A stretch of DNA of 30,310 bases from a virus. Under the pieces are notes generated by a model. That model saw only the letters and a list, made by a program, of their open reading frames with translations, made no database searches and had not been told where the DNA came from. Shown here one piece after another: positions 7,443 through 15,027 of the stretch; the first letter of the stretch is position 1; each line of letters starts with the position of its first letter. The translations under genes and the position numbers were made by a program. The stretch is from IMG/VR virus record IMGVR_UViG_3300023284_001390, positions 1 to 30,310 of that record; one strand, written 5' to 3'.

Positions 7443-8177
7443 CTAGTAAGGAACTTCGCTGTCCAGGTCGTTGCCACTCATGCCAGCAGTCGGATCGTAA
7501 TCAGTCTGACCACCTCTGGTACCACGGAACTTCTCCATCAGAGAGCCGGTACCGAAACGTTCACCATGCTGCTCGAATACGACGCCATTGATATAGATGG
7601 TGATGTATTTCTTGGCGCCGAAGTCGGAAGCAACGATAGACAGCTCAGCCGTGCAGTAAGCGCCACCATAGAACATGGCAGTCGCCATTTCACGAGCAGC
7701 ATCACTGCCGCGAACAATCTGTTGAAAGTTGCCATCCTCGACGTAGTAGAGGCGCGGTCCCTCGACAGGCTTCTCATTGATTTTGGTCAGCGCCTTAGCA
7801 CGAACCAGGATCTTACCTTTTAGGTGGTCAGCCTTGTCACCCTTTTGTTCGGCGCGCTCATCGCCATTCTTGAACGGCCAACCGAGACCACCGTGCCGTA
7901 CAGCTTCAGCGGGATTAAAGTCAGCACCCCAACGGGCCTTGGCCAAACGGGCACCGAGCTTGCGAAGGTCGATCTCATCCCATCCACCCGACTCAGGATT
8001 TTCGACCTTGAATGTTTCGAGGTCGACGGGATCGTAGATCATTTCCATGTTGTAGATGGGATCACCCTTGGCCTGTTTGGTAACCGGGTCTTTGAACTGT
8101 TCAGGCGTGATAAGAGTGGGATAAGAAAGACGGAAGATAGGAGAAAGAACGGTCTTTGCGTGTGGATTTGCAGCCAT
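7443..8177 (-). CDS. DUF2815-family protein, probable ssDNA-binding protein
   Basis: 244 aa. The SPIFRLSYPTLITPEQF opening, central GGLGWPFKNGDE region, FQQIVRGSDAAREMATAMFYGGAYCTAELSI core and late KYITIYINGV strand followed by ERFG match phage DUF2815 proteins. These are OB-fold-like and found next to family A polymerases and DUF2800 nucleases, where they are thought to act as ssDNA-binding proteins. The C-terminus ends DLDSEVPY, an acidic tail with a terminal aromatic residue like that of true SSBs, which recruit partners through it. AAAGGAG lies 9 nt upstream of ATG. It has its own promoter (8248-8276) and a repeat-rich leader (8193-8237), pointing to strong and possibly autoregulated expression. 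Confidence 0.8.
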   Translation of the reverse strand: MAANPHAKTVLSPIFRLSYPTLITPEQFKDPVTKQAKGDPIYNMEMIYDPVDLETFKVENPESGGWDEIDLRKLGARLAKARWGADFNPAEAVRHGGLGWPFKNGDERAEQKGDKADHLKGKILVRAKALTKINEKPVEGPRLYYVEDGNFQQIVRGSDAAREMATAMFYGGAYCTAELSIVASDFGAKKYITIYINGVVFEQHGERFGTGSLMEKFRGTRGGQTDYDPTAGMSGNDLDSEVPY

Positions 8178-8192
8178 AGTATGTGCTCCTTT

Positions 8193-8237
8193 GCATTGTC
8201 AGGCATTGTCAGGCATGAATCCCGTTACGATGTAACG
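8193..8237 (-). promoter_or_regulatory. Leader of DUF2815 gene: tandem 10-bp repeat and short hairpin
   Basis: Between promoter and start codon the leader holds a perfect hairpin, CGTTAC-atc-GTAACG (8223-8237, transcript sense), and then a direct repeat TGCCTGACAATGCCTGACAA (8193-8216 area, unit 10 bp and a partial third copy). Neither is coding. A single-strand-binding protein that represses its own mRNA would use such a site; this is inference from position. Confidence 0.5.
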
Positions 8238-8247
8238 AGTATCATCC

Positions 8248-8276
8248 CTTATAACATATTAAGGTGCTTGTGTCAA
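8248..8276 (-). promoter_or_regulatory. sigma70-type promoter for the DUF2815 gene
   Basis: CTTGACA (-35 at 8271-8276), 17-nt spacer, extended TGT and TATAAG (-10 at 8248-8253). It overlaps the stop of the DUF2800 gene. The spacer has AGCACC in place of the GGCC element found in the sister promoters, so it may escape the regulator of that family. Confidence 0.75.
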
Positions 8277-9505
8277 GATCTTTGTGCTCTAAATCGTTCT
8301 ATTGCGGGCATTATTTCAGCCCGCTTGTCAGTAAGAGGGGCCAGTGTGGTGCCCTTGAACGGTTTGTGAGACCACAGCTTGGTGAACGTCTTGCCACCCT
8401 CTAGTTTGTCGATTTGAGCCGGCGACTTAAGCTCGGGTTCGGTGTAAGCATCTGGCCCAAAATGAATCTCTACGGCTTGCTTCAATGTAACTACCACCAT
8501 CTCACCGTCACCTCTATCGATCGGCAGCTCCTCTTGGAAGACCCTGTTCGATCGCTTGTTGACATGTTTCTTGCCTGGGATTTTCTCCCCACCCTTAGCA
8601 CGCTTGTAGGCCTCAGCCTCGACCACTGGCTTCAAGACCACGATAGCCTCTAGCTTGGCCAGCATCTCTCCCAGTTCTTGGGTAGTCAGGAACGTCGGGT
8701 CGATGTCGATCGGGAAGTCCATAGTCTCTTGCTTAAGAGCAGGACAGTGGCCCCGAGCAGGACAAAACCGACACCATGAGCCGATGGTAAGCATTGCATC
8801 ATCTTCACGTGACGCTCGGATAGACGGCAGCATGGTACCGAACCACCACTTGGTCAGCTCGTCAACGTTTGTGATGTGTCGCCGGATGGTGCCAGCGGGA
8901 TGAGGTATGCGGGGTTGGCCTATCCAGCTCTCCACCACCTTGATGTCATCCGGCGCCGCCAGGTAAGTCTCGCAAGCCAGAGCACCGTAGTATTTGTTCT
9001 GATTGCTCGTGGGCTCGCAGGTGATGCCCCTACCATACTTGAAATCGAACACGATCATACGATCGGTGATGATGTGGATCAGTACGTCGCCCGTACCATA
9101 GGCGTCGTCATCCGTGAAGGATTCGAGCATCTTCTCGACGTAGAGGTTGACTTCGAAGCCGTCGCTCCTGGCCTTAGCTATTCGAGCCCTGACCCAATCA
9201 AGTGATTCCTGCACCCCCTCGATCATCTCCTTGTCAACCGGGAACACCCAATTGGCAACCTCGATCTCCATGCCGGCCATATCTTGGGCGTCAGTGCCGT
9301 CTTCAAGACAGGTGGACAGTATGAGGTGCGCAGCCGTACCTTCGGCCGCTGCTGGATTGGTCTTAGGGGTGATGGTGCCGGCTTTGGACAGCTTCTCAAT
9401 GAGGTTGACTGAGCCAGCGCAGCCTATGACACGATCGGAGGAGGAGGCGCCCCTGTTGGAATGCCTCCCCTCCCCTAGTACGATCCTGTTGCCGACAGTG
9501 GTCAC
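8273..9505 (-). CDS. DUF2800 family PD-(D/E)XK nuclease, Cas4/RecB-like with Fe-S cysteines
   Basis: 410 aa. RecB-type nuclease core: H60 in AEGTAAHLIL, D140 in DAYGTGDVLI, and D154-x-K156 in IVFDFKYGRG. Four cysteines fit an Fe-S cluster as in Cas4 and AddB: C29 near the N-terminus, then C245, C248 and C254 in WCRFCPARGHCPAL. A 5'-3' or end-processing DNA exonuclease for phage recombination is likely. It uses a GTG start inside the stop of the upstream gene (GTGA overlap), so it is translated by coupling. Partnership with DUF2815 next door is a common phage arrangement. It is not part of a CRISPR locus: no repeats or other cas genes are present. Confidence 0.85.
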   Translation of the reverse strand: MTTVGNRIVLGEGRHSNRGASSSDRVIGCAGSVNLIEKLSKAGTITPKTNPAAAEGTAAHLILSTCLEDGTDAQDMAGMEIEVANWVFPVDKEMIEGVQESLDWVRARIAKARSDGFEVNLYVEKMLESFTDDDAYGTGDVLIHIITDRMIVFDFKYGRGITCEPTSNQNKYYGALACETYLAAPDDIKVVESWIGQPRIPHPAGTIRRHITNVDELTKWWFGTMLPSIRASREDDAMLTIGSWCRFCPARGHCPALKQETMDFPIDIDPTFLTTQELGEMLAKLEAIVVLKPVVEAEAYKRAKGGEKIPGKKHVNKRSNRVFQEELPIDRGDGEMVVVTLKQAVEIHFGPDAYTEPELKSPAQIDKLEGGKTFTKLWSHKPFKGTTLAPLTDKRAEIMPAIERFRAQRS

Positions 9506-10347
9506 TTCGTCTTCGCCGCGATCATGTCGTCAAGCATTTTCTTGGCTTGCTTTACCTGCTCTGGAGTTAGATCACGGGTACGGGTAACCTTAAATGCAGC
9601 CATAATCTGCCGACCTTGTTGCACGGTTATGGTCCCGGAATCGTTATCTGATGGACACGCTTTCCGAAGATCGTTTTGCAAATCAAGGGCCGTGTACAAT
9701 TTATGGACGTTGTTCTTGGTCTCACCTTCCCAAGGCGCCAAATCTTCAGCATTGTCAGTAGCCTCGGGTGGCATTTCAGCACCATGATCAGCAGCGTCAT
9801 CGTCCGGACCTACCCGAGCTTCCCCTGTGCTGATGTTCGGAACCTCATCGTCAGCCGGCATGGATGGATCGGGTGGCTCGGACGGATCATGAGTTGGCTC
9901 AGTCGGGGTTTCGTCAGCCGGCAGAGATGCGTCAGCAACCGGAACTTTCTCGTCAGCCGCGTTACCCGCCAAATGTGCATCGGCAGCAGGCGTACCAGCC
10001 TTTGGACGAGTGTTTGTAGAACCCTTCGGCCGACCACGCTTCTTCGGCTCGGTAGCCGGCGGCGCCTCGGGAATCGCGTCAGTCTCTACCGTGACAGCGA
10101 CAAGATCATCAGCCGTATCGCGGGCAGCCATTTCAGCGAGCGCTGTCTTAGCAGCTTCCGGCAACTTCATACCCAGGTTCTCGTATACCAGGGCACGGGT
10201 CTGATTCAACATGTCGCGCGCGGCGTCCATCGGGTTCTCGCCCTCACGAACGGTGGCGAACATCTCGACCTCAGCGCCGGCACTGCCGAACTGTTCAGGC
10301 TGCACCTTGCGCATACGCATGACACGGATTGTGGTGATATCTGGCAT
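9502..10347 (-). CDS. AT-hook protein with long acidic disordered linker
   Basis: 281 aa. Start chosen at 10347 (MPDITTIRV), 9 nt after AAGGAG; an ATG two codons earlier is only 3 nt from it. Three parts: a folded N-terminal domain of about 90 residues (VQPEQFGSAGAEVEMFATV), an AT-hook-like KKRGRPKGS near residue 105, then about 100 residues of Pro/Asp/Glu/Ala-rich sequence with recurring PADE or PADD units, and a helical C-terminal domain of about 70 residues (LTPEQVKQAKKMLDDMIAAK). It opens the DUF2800/nuclease transcript. A DNA-bridging or recombination accessory role fits, but I do not recognise a named family. Confidence 0.65.
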   Translation of the reverse strand: MPDITTIRVMRMRKVQPEQFGSAGAEVEMFATVREGENPMDAARDMLNQTRALVYENLGMKLPEAAKTALAEMAARDTADDLVAVTVETDAIPEAPPATEPKKRGRPKGSTNTRPKAGTPAADAHLAGNAADEKVPVADASLPADETPTEPTHDPSEPPDPSMPADDEVPNISTGEARVGPDDDAADHGAEMPPEATDNAEDLAPWEGETKNNVHKLYTALDLQNDLRKACPSDNDSGTITVQQGRQIMAAFKVTRTRDLTPEQVKQAKKMLDDMIAAKTK

Positions 10348-10374
10348 CGTCATTTGCTCCTTAGTTGATGGCGC

Positions 10375-10403
10375 ATTATACCAAAAATGGCCGGCAATGT
10401 CAA
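10375..10403 (-). promoter_or_regulatory. Strong sigma70-type promoter, GGCC-spacer family
   Basis: CTTGACA (-35 at 10398-10403), a 17-nt spacer with GGCC at positions 6-9, extended TGG, and a perfect TATAAT (10375-10380) followed by GCGCCA. The predicted first base is A10369, leaving a leader of about 22 nt before the AT-hook gene. The -35 overlaps the stop codon region of the exonuclease gene upstream. Confidence 0.85.
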
Positions 10404-11017
10404 GAACTATTTCTACGCCGTAGCCGTTCCCGAGCCGCTGTGAGCAGACTGATCTGCCACTCACAATCATAGATAGGCATGTGGGGTATACCCTTAACCT
10501 CTGGTGCAACATGACTCTTGACTGATAGGTTAGCCGTTTGCACCACAGTACGAACATCGCGAAACTGATTGTAACGCCACGGCACTGGAGCTGCTAGATT
10601 AGCGGCTAGGCTATCCCATATAGGAAAGTCAAATGTTGAAGGGTTCGCCCAGAACCGAGTGATAGAATAATTGTGTGTTCCTGAACTAGGATCGGTGAAC
10701 TGGGAAGCAAAGTCATTCAACCCGTTGAGTACTGCCCAACAGTCACGGCGTTCGGTCACAGGAGCCAGAGCTTCTTCCCGAGCCGTGAGATCCTGCTGCA
10801 TCCACCACAGCAAAGTGGCTTCGCTCATGCTACGACCGAGATCGATTTGAGTTTGAATATTAAGCCGACGATAATAGCGGCCGATGGGGTTCCACGTCAA
10901 TTTCTCTAGCCCTGTGGCAGGATTAAGAAAAGTTTCAAAGATTACCGCCCCCACCGATAGCACAATGGCATTTGGAACTGTATCCAGGGTTTCAAGATCG
11001 AACATCATCTCGTACAT
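10400..11017 (-). CDS. DexA-like 3'-5' exonuclease
   Basis: 205 aa from ATG 11017 (GGAG 7 nt upstream); a longer frame to 11050 lacks a ribosome site. The start MYEMMFDLETLDTVPNAIVL places D8 and E10 as the DEDD-family first motif, with VLSVGAVIF next, as in T4 DexA and the Rv2179c-like RNase H-fold exonucleases. Other visible family features are YYRRLNIQTQIDLGRSMS followed by a TLLWW segment, and FWANPSTFDFPIWDSL, where the Asp is the second motif. The last Asp lies in MPIYDCEWQ. It would trim 3' ends of DNA or RNA during replication or host nucleic-acid breakdown. The GGAG ribosome site lies in the last codons of the small gene upstream. Confidence 0.8.
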   Translation of the reverse strand: MYEMMFDLETLDTVPNAIVLSVGAVIFETFLNPATGLEKLTWNPIGRYYRRLNIQTQIDLGRSMSEATLLWWMQQDLTAREEALAPVTERRDCWAVLNGLNDFASQFTDPSSGTHNYSITRFWANPSTFDFPIWDSLAANLAAPVPWRYNQFRDVRTVVQTANLSVKSHVAPEVKGIPHMPIYDCEWQISLLTAARERLRRRNSS

Positions 11018-11021
11018 CGTA

Positions 11022-11201
11022 TTACTCCCTAACGTATCTAGTGAACACACAAGCCGGAGCTAGTTCATTAACTAACTCAAATTCCTCGGGCGTTAATTTT
11101 TGATTGCCTGATAACGTAACCTCTCTGTCATTCTCATCTTTAATAATGACTTCAAAGTCACCACTTGAGTAGGTGCAGACAGAAATTTTCATCTCATGCA
11201 T
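11022..11201 (-). CDS. Small hypothetical protein (59 aa)
   Basis: 59 codons, MHEMKISVCTYSSGD to FTRYVRE. Start at 11201 has GGA 9 nt upstream; ATG 11192 is an alternative. Its stop region supplies the GGAG site of the DexA-like gene 5 nt downstream, and its start overlaps the end of the C39-like gene, which is the normal packing here. The sequence looks like a small beta-rich domain followed by a helix (KLTPEEFELVNEL). Not recognised. Confidence 0.55.
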   Translation of the reverse strand: MHEMKISVCTYSSGDFEVIIKDENDREVTLSGNQKLTPEEFELVNELAPACVFTRYVRE

Positions 11202-11538
11202 ACTACAAATTCCATGTAACTAGAGGGTTGATAATGATAGTCATCTGATTTAAACACACCGCGAGCTGGGTCATATATTTTATAGTTTCTCCACACCACC
11301 CAATGCCAGTTTCGACTATCAGGATCAGGGACTCTAACCAAACTATTATCAGGGATGCCTACCCATATTCTAAACGGAGGCTCATCATCCTAGTAGTGGT
11401 GCCCTTGCGGATAGTATAACCTTTCTTGTTGACATACCAAGGGATGGCTTCACGTGCTTCTTCGTAATTAACATTGCAAAGCATGGCTAAAGCGGCCACA
11501 CCACAGTCACGTTTCCGTCTTTGTCTCACGAACACCAT
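11189..11538 (-). pseudogene. C39-like cysteine protease broken by a single frameshift
   Basis: Two abutting frames make one papain-like protein of about 116 residues. The first (ATG 11538 to TAG 11359) reads MVFVRQRRKRDCGVAALAML with catalytic Cys12, as in C39 and related peptidases. The second, shifted by one base, resumes with DEPPFRIWVGIPDNSLVRVP and ends at 11189; it holds HWVVWRNYKIYDPARG, the catalytic His and the following Asp. The shift must lie between 11362 and 11389, bounded by stops in both frames, and no start codon opens the second half. The whole span is not divisible by three. It may be a decayed gene, a sequencing error, or less likely a programmed frameshift. If intact, it could act as a phage protease. 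Confidence 0.7.
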
Positions 11539-11582
11539 CGGCCTTGTCTTTCTTACGATTATAATTTTTCTTAGAACGGACT

Positions 11583-11876
11583 TTACGCTGCCGGAACCTT
11601 GGATCTTCCAGGCTGTGCGCCGGCGAATTCCGGTTCTTGGGAGGGGTTTTCTTCTTCATCTTCTTTCGCTCTTACCTCCTCTTGCATCATTTCAAACCCG
11701 CCGACATCTTCAATCGATTGGCATAGATCGAACCCCGACTTAAAGGCAGTCGCATGTGCGATACTATAGAAGCCTGTGTTGGAGACCAACTTTGAACCAT
11801 CAGTGGCAACGATCGTGGGATAAAACTGGTCCCCCTGAGCACTTTTTCGAATGTCAAAAAACAATTCATAATCCAT
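11583..11876 (-). CDS. DUF1508/YegP-like small protein
   Basis: 97 aa from the third ATG (11876), which has GGAG 6 nt upstream. The N-terminal 55 residues YELFFDIRKSAQGDQFYPTI then DGSKLVSNTGFYSIAHATAF resemble the DUF1508 (YegP) repeat, in which a strand pair is followed by 'S..Y.s...a..gi'. The C-terminal 40 residues are acidic and disordered (EEVRAKEDEEENPSQEPEF). The match is partial, and no function is established for such phage proteins. Its own promoter lies at 11904-11932. Confidence 0.5.
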   Translation of the reverse strand: MDYELFFDIRKSAQGDQFYPTIVATDGSKLVSNTGFYSIAHATAFKSGFDLCQSIEDVGGFEMMQEEVRAKEDEEENPSQEPEFAGAQPGRSKVPAA

Positions 11877-11903
11877 CGTCATCTCCATTTTTTTTCAGGG
11901 TGT

Positions 11904-11932
11904 ATCATATCAGATTTTGACAGTGGTGGCAA
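11904..11932 (-). promoter_or_regulatory. sigma70-type promoter, variant
   Basis: TTGCCA (-35 at 11927-11932), 17-nt spacer, extended TGA and TATGAT (-10 at 11904-11909). The -35 and -10 each differ from consensus at one position. The GGCC spacer element is absent. It lies about 28 nt upstream of the DUF1508-like gene. Confidence 0.55.
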
Positions 11933-11942
11933 GCAAAAAGTT

Positions 11943-12518
11943 TCACCGCTGCCCAATCACGTCCTCAATGATCTGCCAGAGAAGTTCCTCGTCCGCATCG
12001 TAGCGACTGAATTCGTTGTCGGGTTTCTGGTTTACCCCAACCAAAACTCGTGGTGTAGAACCCCCTTGCGCCATAGTCGGACCATCTTTGAAGATCATCG
12101 TAGCCGTAGGCCCCTCGACTTTACTCTCATGGTATACAAAGGGTTCCATCCTATACTCTCCACCGGCCAGTATGATATCCGTACTAAACGCTCTGATCTT
12201 GCCGATAATACCCGTTGGCTCTAACCTACTAGAATCTTCACCTTCAGGGGTGCTCACGGCCCGATAAACTCGGAAATCTCCATGAACATGAGGGGAAAAC
12301 TTATATAGGGTATTAGTCATACTTCCCTTGAGCACCCGGCTGGTGAACCCAAACCCATGATCATGAATAGGCGTCGCCACCTTCTGTTTAGGGATACGGG
12401 GATCGCCCCAAACATGCAGGCGTATGCGGTCGTCTATATCATACTGGATGAACCCATTGCCATGGACTCGGGGGCGTACCCCACTTATCCGCATAAGATT
12501 AACGGTCAAGCCTTTCAT
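11943..12518 (-). CDS. Cupin-like protein
   Basis: 191 aa. A double-stranded beta-helix is suggested by TPIHDHGFGFTSRVLKGSMT, where the two His and the Gly-rich turn form the first cupin motif, and by GGEYRMEPFVYHESKVEGPT with a second His. The layout resembles cysteine-dioxygenase-type cupins but the similarity is only to the motif. A metal-binding or small-molecule role is possible. AGGAG lies 9 nt before the ATG, and the start overlaps the SNF2 stop as ATGA. I cannot name a substrate. Confidence 0.6.
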   Translation of the reverse strand: MKGLTVNLMRISGVRPRVHGNGFIQYDIDDRIRLHVWGDPRIPKQKVATPIHDHGFGFTSRVLKGSMTNTLYKFSPHVHGDFRVYRAVSTPEGEDSSRLEPTGIIGKIRAFSTDIILAGGEYRMEPFVYHESKVEGPTATMIFKDGPTMAQGGSTPRVLVGVNQKPDNEFSRYDADEELLWQIIEDVIGQR

Positions 12519-14152
12519 GTTATAAGTCTCCTATCTAACGTCTCATGAATATCAGGCACCTTGGACATCACTGTGTGCAACACCTTCTCGTTAAAGCTAC
12601 CTTCAATCAGTAGGAAGCGAGCGATCACATCCCCCCGCTGCCCCATCCGATGTGCCCTGTCCACACACTGCTCGTTACCCCGTGGGGTCCAAGCTGCCTC
12701 AGGGAAGAACACGTGCTCTGTCACAGTCTGAAGACCGTCAACCCCCTCCATGGTATCAAGCTGGCCAAGGAACACGCCCACCCTTGGGTCATTGACAAAT
12801 CTGTGTATGGATTCCGCTTTTTTCTTGGGGCTCATACCCCCGACATGCAGAACCACCCCGTGACGTGCCAGCCCTTCAGCTATTGCAGCGATGACTACTT
12901 TATGGTGAGCGAAAACTATGATTTTGGGTAACTCTACGATATTGATCTGATATTTCAAGTACTCCAATACCTCCGGCACCATAGCCTCGCCCATCTCCCG
13001 GCGTAACGTACTGATCGGCGTACCACCCAGCTTGAAGTCAGGATTGAATAGCACTTTCGGATCGAAGTCAATTAGTGCTTCTTCCTTCAGAATTCTCTGG
13101 ACGTTGCCATTGGGTTCCAGATACGTCATCTCATAACGTTTAGGTGGAAGTTGAGGAAGAACATCAGCCTTCAAACGCCTGATCATAGGCACGCTGCATC
13201 GTAATCTAGCATTCAATTCTGGCAACCGGCCTTTCTTTTCTATGTTCCTACCTGTAATTTCGGAACGTACTGACGGATTATATCTATACATAAAAGCATC
13301 TTTAGACAGGTAATCGATCGCTGGCCAGTTCATTCCCCGAGCCAAGACATATGATTCCCGTGGTCTATTGGGGAGCGGAGTACCGGTTAAAGATACGTGA
13401 TGATCGCAATGCTTAGCTATCCATTTATCATGAAAGTAGCCATCACCCCCACCGAATATAGCACGAGTACGTAGAGCATCATTAGTTTTAAGATAGTGCC
13501 CTTCATCAGTGATGAGTAAATCCCAATCACGAGAACAAATCGCTGCATGGATTCCATGATTACGAGCCAGGTCATAGGAACAGACAAGATAGTTTGGGCT
13601 ATTCCAGGTGCTTTGTGAACCCGCAAATATGGTTTCAACCGTAACTTTAGGAATGACACTCCATAACAATATTTCTCTCTTCCACTGTAATCTCACGGCT
13701 GCGGGTACTATGACTAAAACACTTTTAGCCCCCAAGGCATTGGCGTAAGCGATGGCTTGGATAGTTTTGCCCAATCCAGGTTCATCTGCAATAATCCCCC
13801 CGCCATGATCCAGTAGGTTATACACCGCAGCCGTCTGAAATGGCATGTATTCACGGCCATCGGGAACAGGATAGGATGGATATGTACCGACAGTGCCATC
13901 AGCCCATGAGGCACGATAATCTTTCGCAAGTCCGTGAAGAAAATCAGCAGCTTTATCATCTGCCTCATCATAGAAATCGAGCACGGCGTACGGATTGAAT
14001 ACTGGCTTCATGTTATGGTCAGCAGTAAAATACACTCGATCACCGGCCGGTCCCCGGATGTTATTCGAAAGGGTAAGGCCAGCGTTCTCAGCTTTCTTTT
14101 CGTCTTTAGTGTAAAGGATGAAGCTATCAGTGCTCTCATTAAACTTCAGCAC
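12515..14152 (-). CDS. SNF2-family DNA helicase/translocase
   Basis: 545 aa from GTG 14152, chosen because GCAGGAGG lies 5 nt upstream and because the strong promoter at 14179-14207 would start transcription just before it; a longer frame to 14176 would begin before the transcript. Motifs in order: Q-like MPFQTAAV, Walker A IIADEPGLGKT (about 123-130), DEGH (about 216-219, in place of DEAH), VSLTGTPLPNRP (motif III), KIIVFAHH, and the late NEQCVDRAHRMGQ with the QxxR-type arginine finger. This is the SMARCAL1-like phage SNF2 type, which remodels forks or displaces proteins from DNA. It sits with the other replication genes. Confidence 0.92.
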   Translation of the reverse strand: MLKFNESTDSFILYTKDEKKAENAGLTLSNNIRGPAGDRVYFTADHNMKPVFNPYAVLDFYDEADDKAADFLHGLAKDYRASWADGTVGTYPSYPVPDGREYMPFQTAAVYNLLDHGGGIIADEPGLGKTIQAIAYANALGAKSVLVIVPAAVRLQWKREILLWSVIPKVTVETIFAGSQSTWNSPNYLVCSYDLARNHGIHAAICSRDWDLLITDEGHYLKTNDALRTRAIFGGGDGYFHDKWIAKHCDHHVSLTGTPLPNRPRESYVLARGMNWPAIDYLSKDAFMYRYNPSVRSEITGRNIEKKGRLPELNARLRCSVPMIRRLKADVLPQLPPKRYEMTYLEPNGNVQRILKEEALIDFDPKVLFNPDFKLGGTPISTLRREMGEAMVPEVLEYLKYQINIVELPKIIVFAHHKVVIAAIAEGLARHGVVLHVGGMSPKKKAESIHRFVNDPRVGVFLGQLDTMEGVDGLQTVTEHVFFPEAAWTPRGNEQCVDRAHRMGQRGDVIARFLLIEGSFNEKVLHTVMSKVPDIHETLDRRLIT

Positions 14153-14178
14153 AGAGACCTCCTGCGATGTGAACACGC

Positions 14179-14207
14179 ATTATATCCTATGTGGCCATCA
14201 TTGTCAA
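14179..14207 (-). promoter_or_regulatory. Strong sigma70-type promoter, GGCC-spacer family
   Basis: CTTGACA (-35 at 14202-14207), 17-nt spacer with GGCC at positions 6-9, and perfect TATAAT (14179-14184) followed by GCG. This copy lacks the extended TG. Predicted start of transcription is near 14170-14172, giving the SNF2 mRNA a leader of only about 20 nt. The -35 overlaps the stop of the dCTP deaminase gene. Confidence 0.85.
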
Positions 14208-14695
14208 GAGATTTCTTCGATAGCCTCTTGCGGTCCCGGCGCTTGGTCCTGATACTTGCCGTCATAGGGTTGTACGGTGGCCATATCAAGACGGTGGAAT
14301 ACGATTTGTGCTATAGGATCGCCTTGATGCAATGCAATATCAGCGTCCCCATGGTACGTAAGTTCTAGGGTGAGGAATCCACGCCACCCTGGTTCAATGA
14401 CCGTGTTCTGAACTGTCAACCCTCGGCGAGCCCAGCTTGATTTGTCGTGGACCACCCCCAGAATATCATCAGGCATAAGGAAATGTTCCATGGTGCTAAT
14501 CAAGGCAAAAGTACGGCCATGCCCACCACGCCAGCTATGGGGAGACCAGAACAGTATGGTGTCCCCGACCCCCAGGTCAGCCCGAACATCATAGCCGGCC
14601 GAGCTAAGGCCGAAAGTCTTACCATTGATGATAGATCTATGGTGGAATGGTGTTATGAAATCGGCTTGTTTGATTGATTGAGCTGAGAGTATCAA
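14204..14695 (-). CDS. dcd: dCTP deaminase (Dcd/Dut superfamily), TTG start
   Basis: 163 aa. Converts dCTP to dUTP, which feeds thymidylate synthesis by the ThyX encoded at 22976. Seen: FGLSSAGYDVRAD, HDKSSWARRGLTVQNTVIEP then GWRGFLTLELTYHG, where the Glu in LTLEL matches the catalytic Glu of Dcd, and a late DPIAQIVFHRL. Dcd and dUTPase share this fold; the Glu position favours deaminase, and a bifunctional enzyme is possible. The start is a TTG that overlaps the upstream stop (TTGA) with AAGGGG 8 nt upstream; no ATG is available before the conserved SAQSIKQ opening. Non-ATG start and coupling suggest modest, dosed expression. Confidence 0.88.
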   Translation of the reverse strand: MILSAQSIKQADFITPFHHRSIINGKTFGLSSAGYDVRADLGVGDTILFWSPHSWRGGHGRTFALISTMEHFLMPDDILGVVHDKSSWARRGLTVQNTVIEPGWRGFLTLELTYHGDADIALHQGDPIAQIVFHRLDMATVQPYDGKYQDQAPGPQEAIEEIS

Positions 14696-15027
14696 CTTAA
14701 GTTCCCCTTTGCGGTCTCATTGGCTGTCTCATAGGAGAAAGCAATAACATCTTGTAACATCTCAACAGACTCTCTACGTGTTTGCACCCCTATTTCATAG
14801 TCTATAGGAGCTGGATTATATTTGAGTAAACATACGTTTTGAGCAAAGACAAGACAGGCCCTGACCCCAGCGTTATTTATTATAAAAGCAACACGATCTT
14901 TATCCGTACTGGTGTTGTTTAGATCATGATAACCCTGATGCAGCAATGTGGCGATAGCATCTACTAGATGCTCCATGACCTTGGCCTCATGGTCATTTAA
15001 CTTTAATTTAGCATAGGGATCAGCCAT
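14692..15027 (-). CDS. Hypothetical protein between RNA ligase and dCTP deaminase
   Basis: 111 aa from ATG 15027, which overlaps the RNA ligase stop as TGATG and has GAGG 6 nt upstream; a GTG at 15042 is less likely. Helical protein (HEAKVMEHLVDAIATLLHQG, then RRESVEMLQDVIAFSYETAN) with no motif that I recognise. Its last codons carry the start site of the deaminase gene. Confidence 0.6.
   Translation of the reverse strand: MADPYAKLKLNDHEAKVMEHLVDAIATLLHQGYHDLNNTSTDKDRVAFIINNAGVRACLVFAQNVCLLKYNPAPIDYEIGVQTRRESVEMLQDVIAFSYETANETAKGNLS

Noticed and set aside
8273-9505. Cas4-like protein as sign of a CRISPR adaptation locus
   Set aside because: No repeat array, cas1 or cas2 in the window; the gene fits the phage DUF2800 replication context.
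11915-11945. TTGACA on the plus strand near 11918
   Set aside because: No -10 at the right distance and no rightward gene follows; the minus-strand promoter explains the site.
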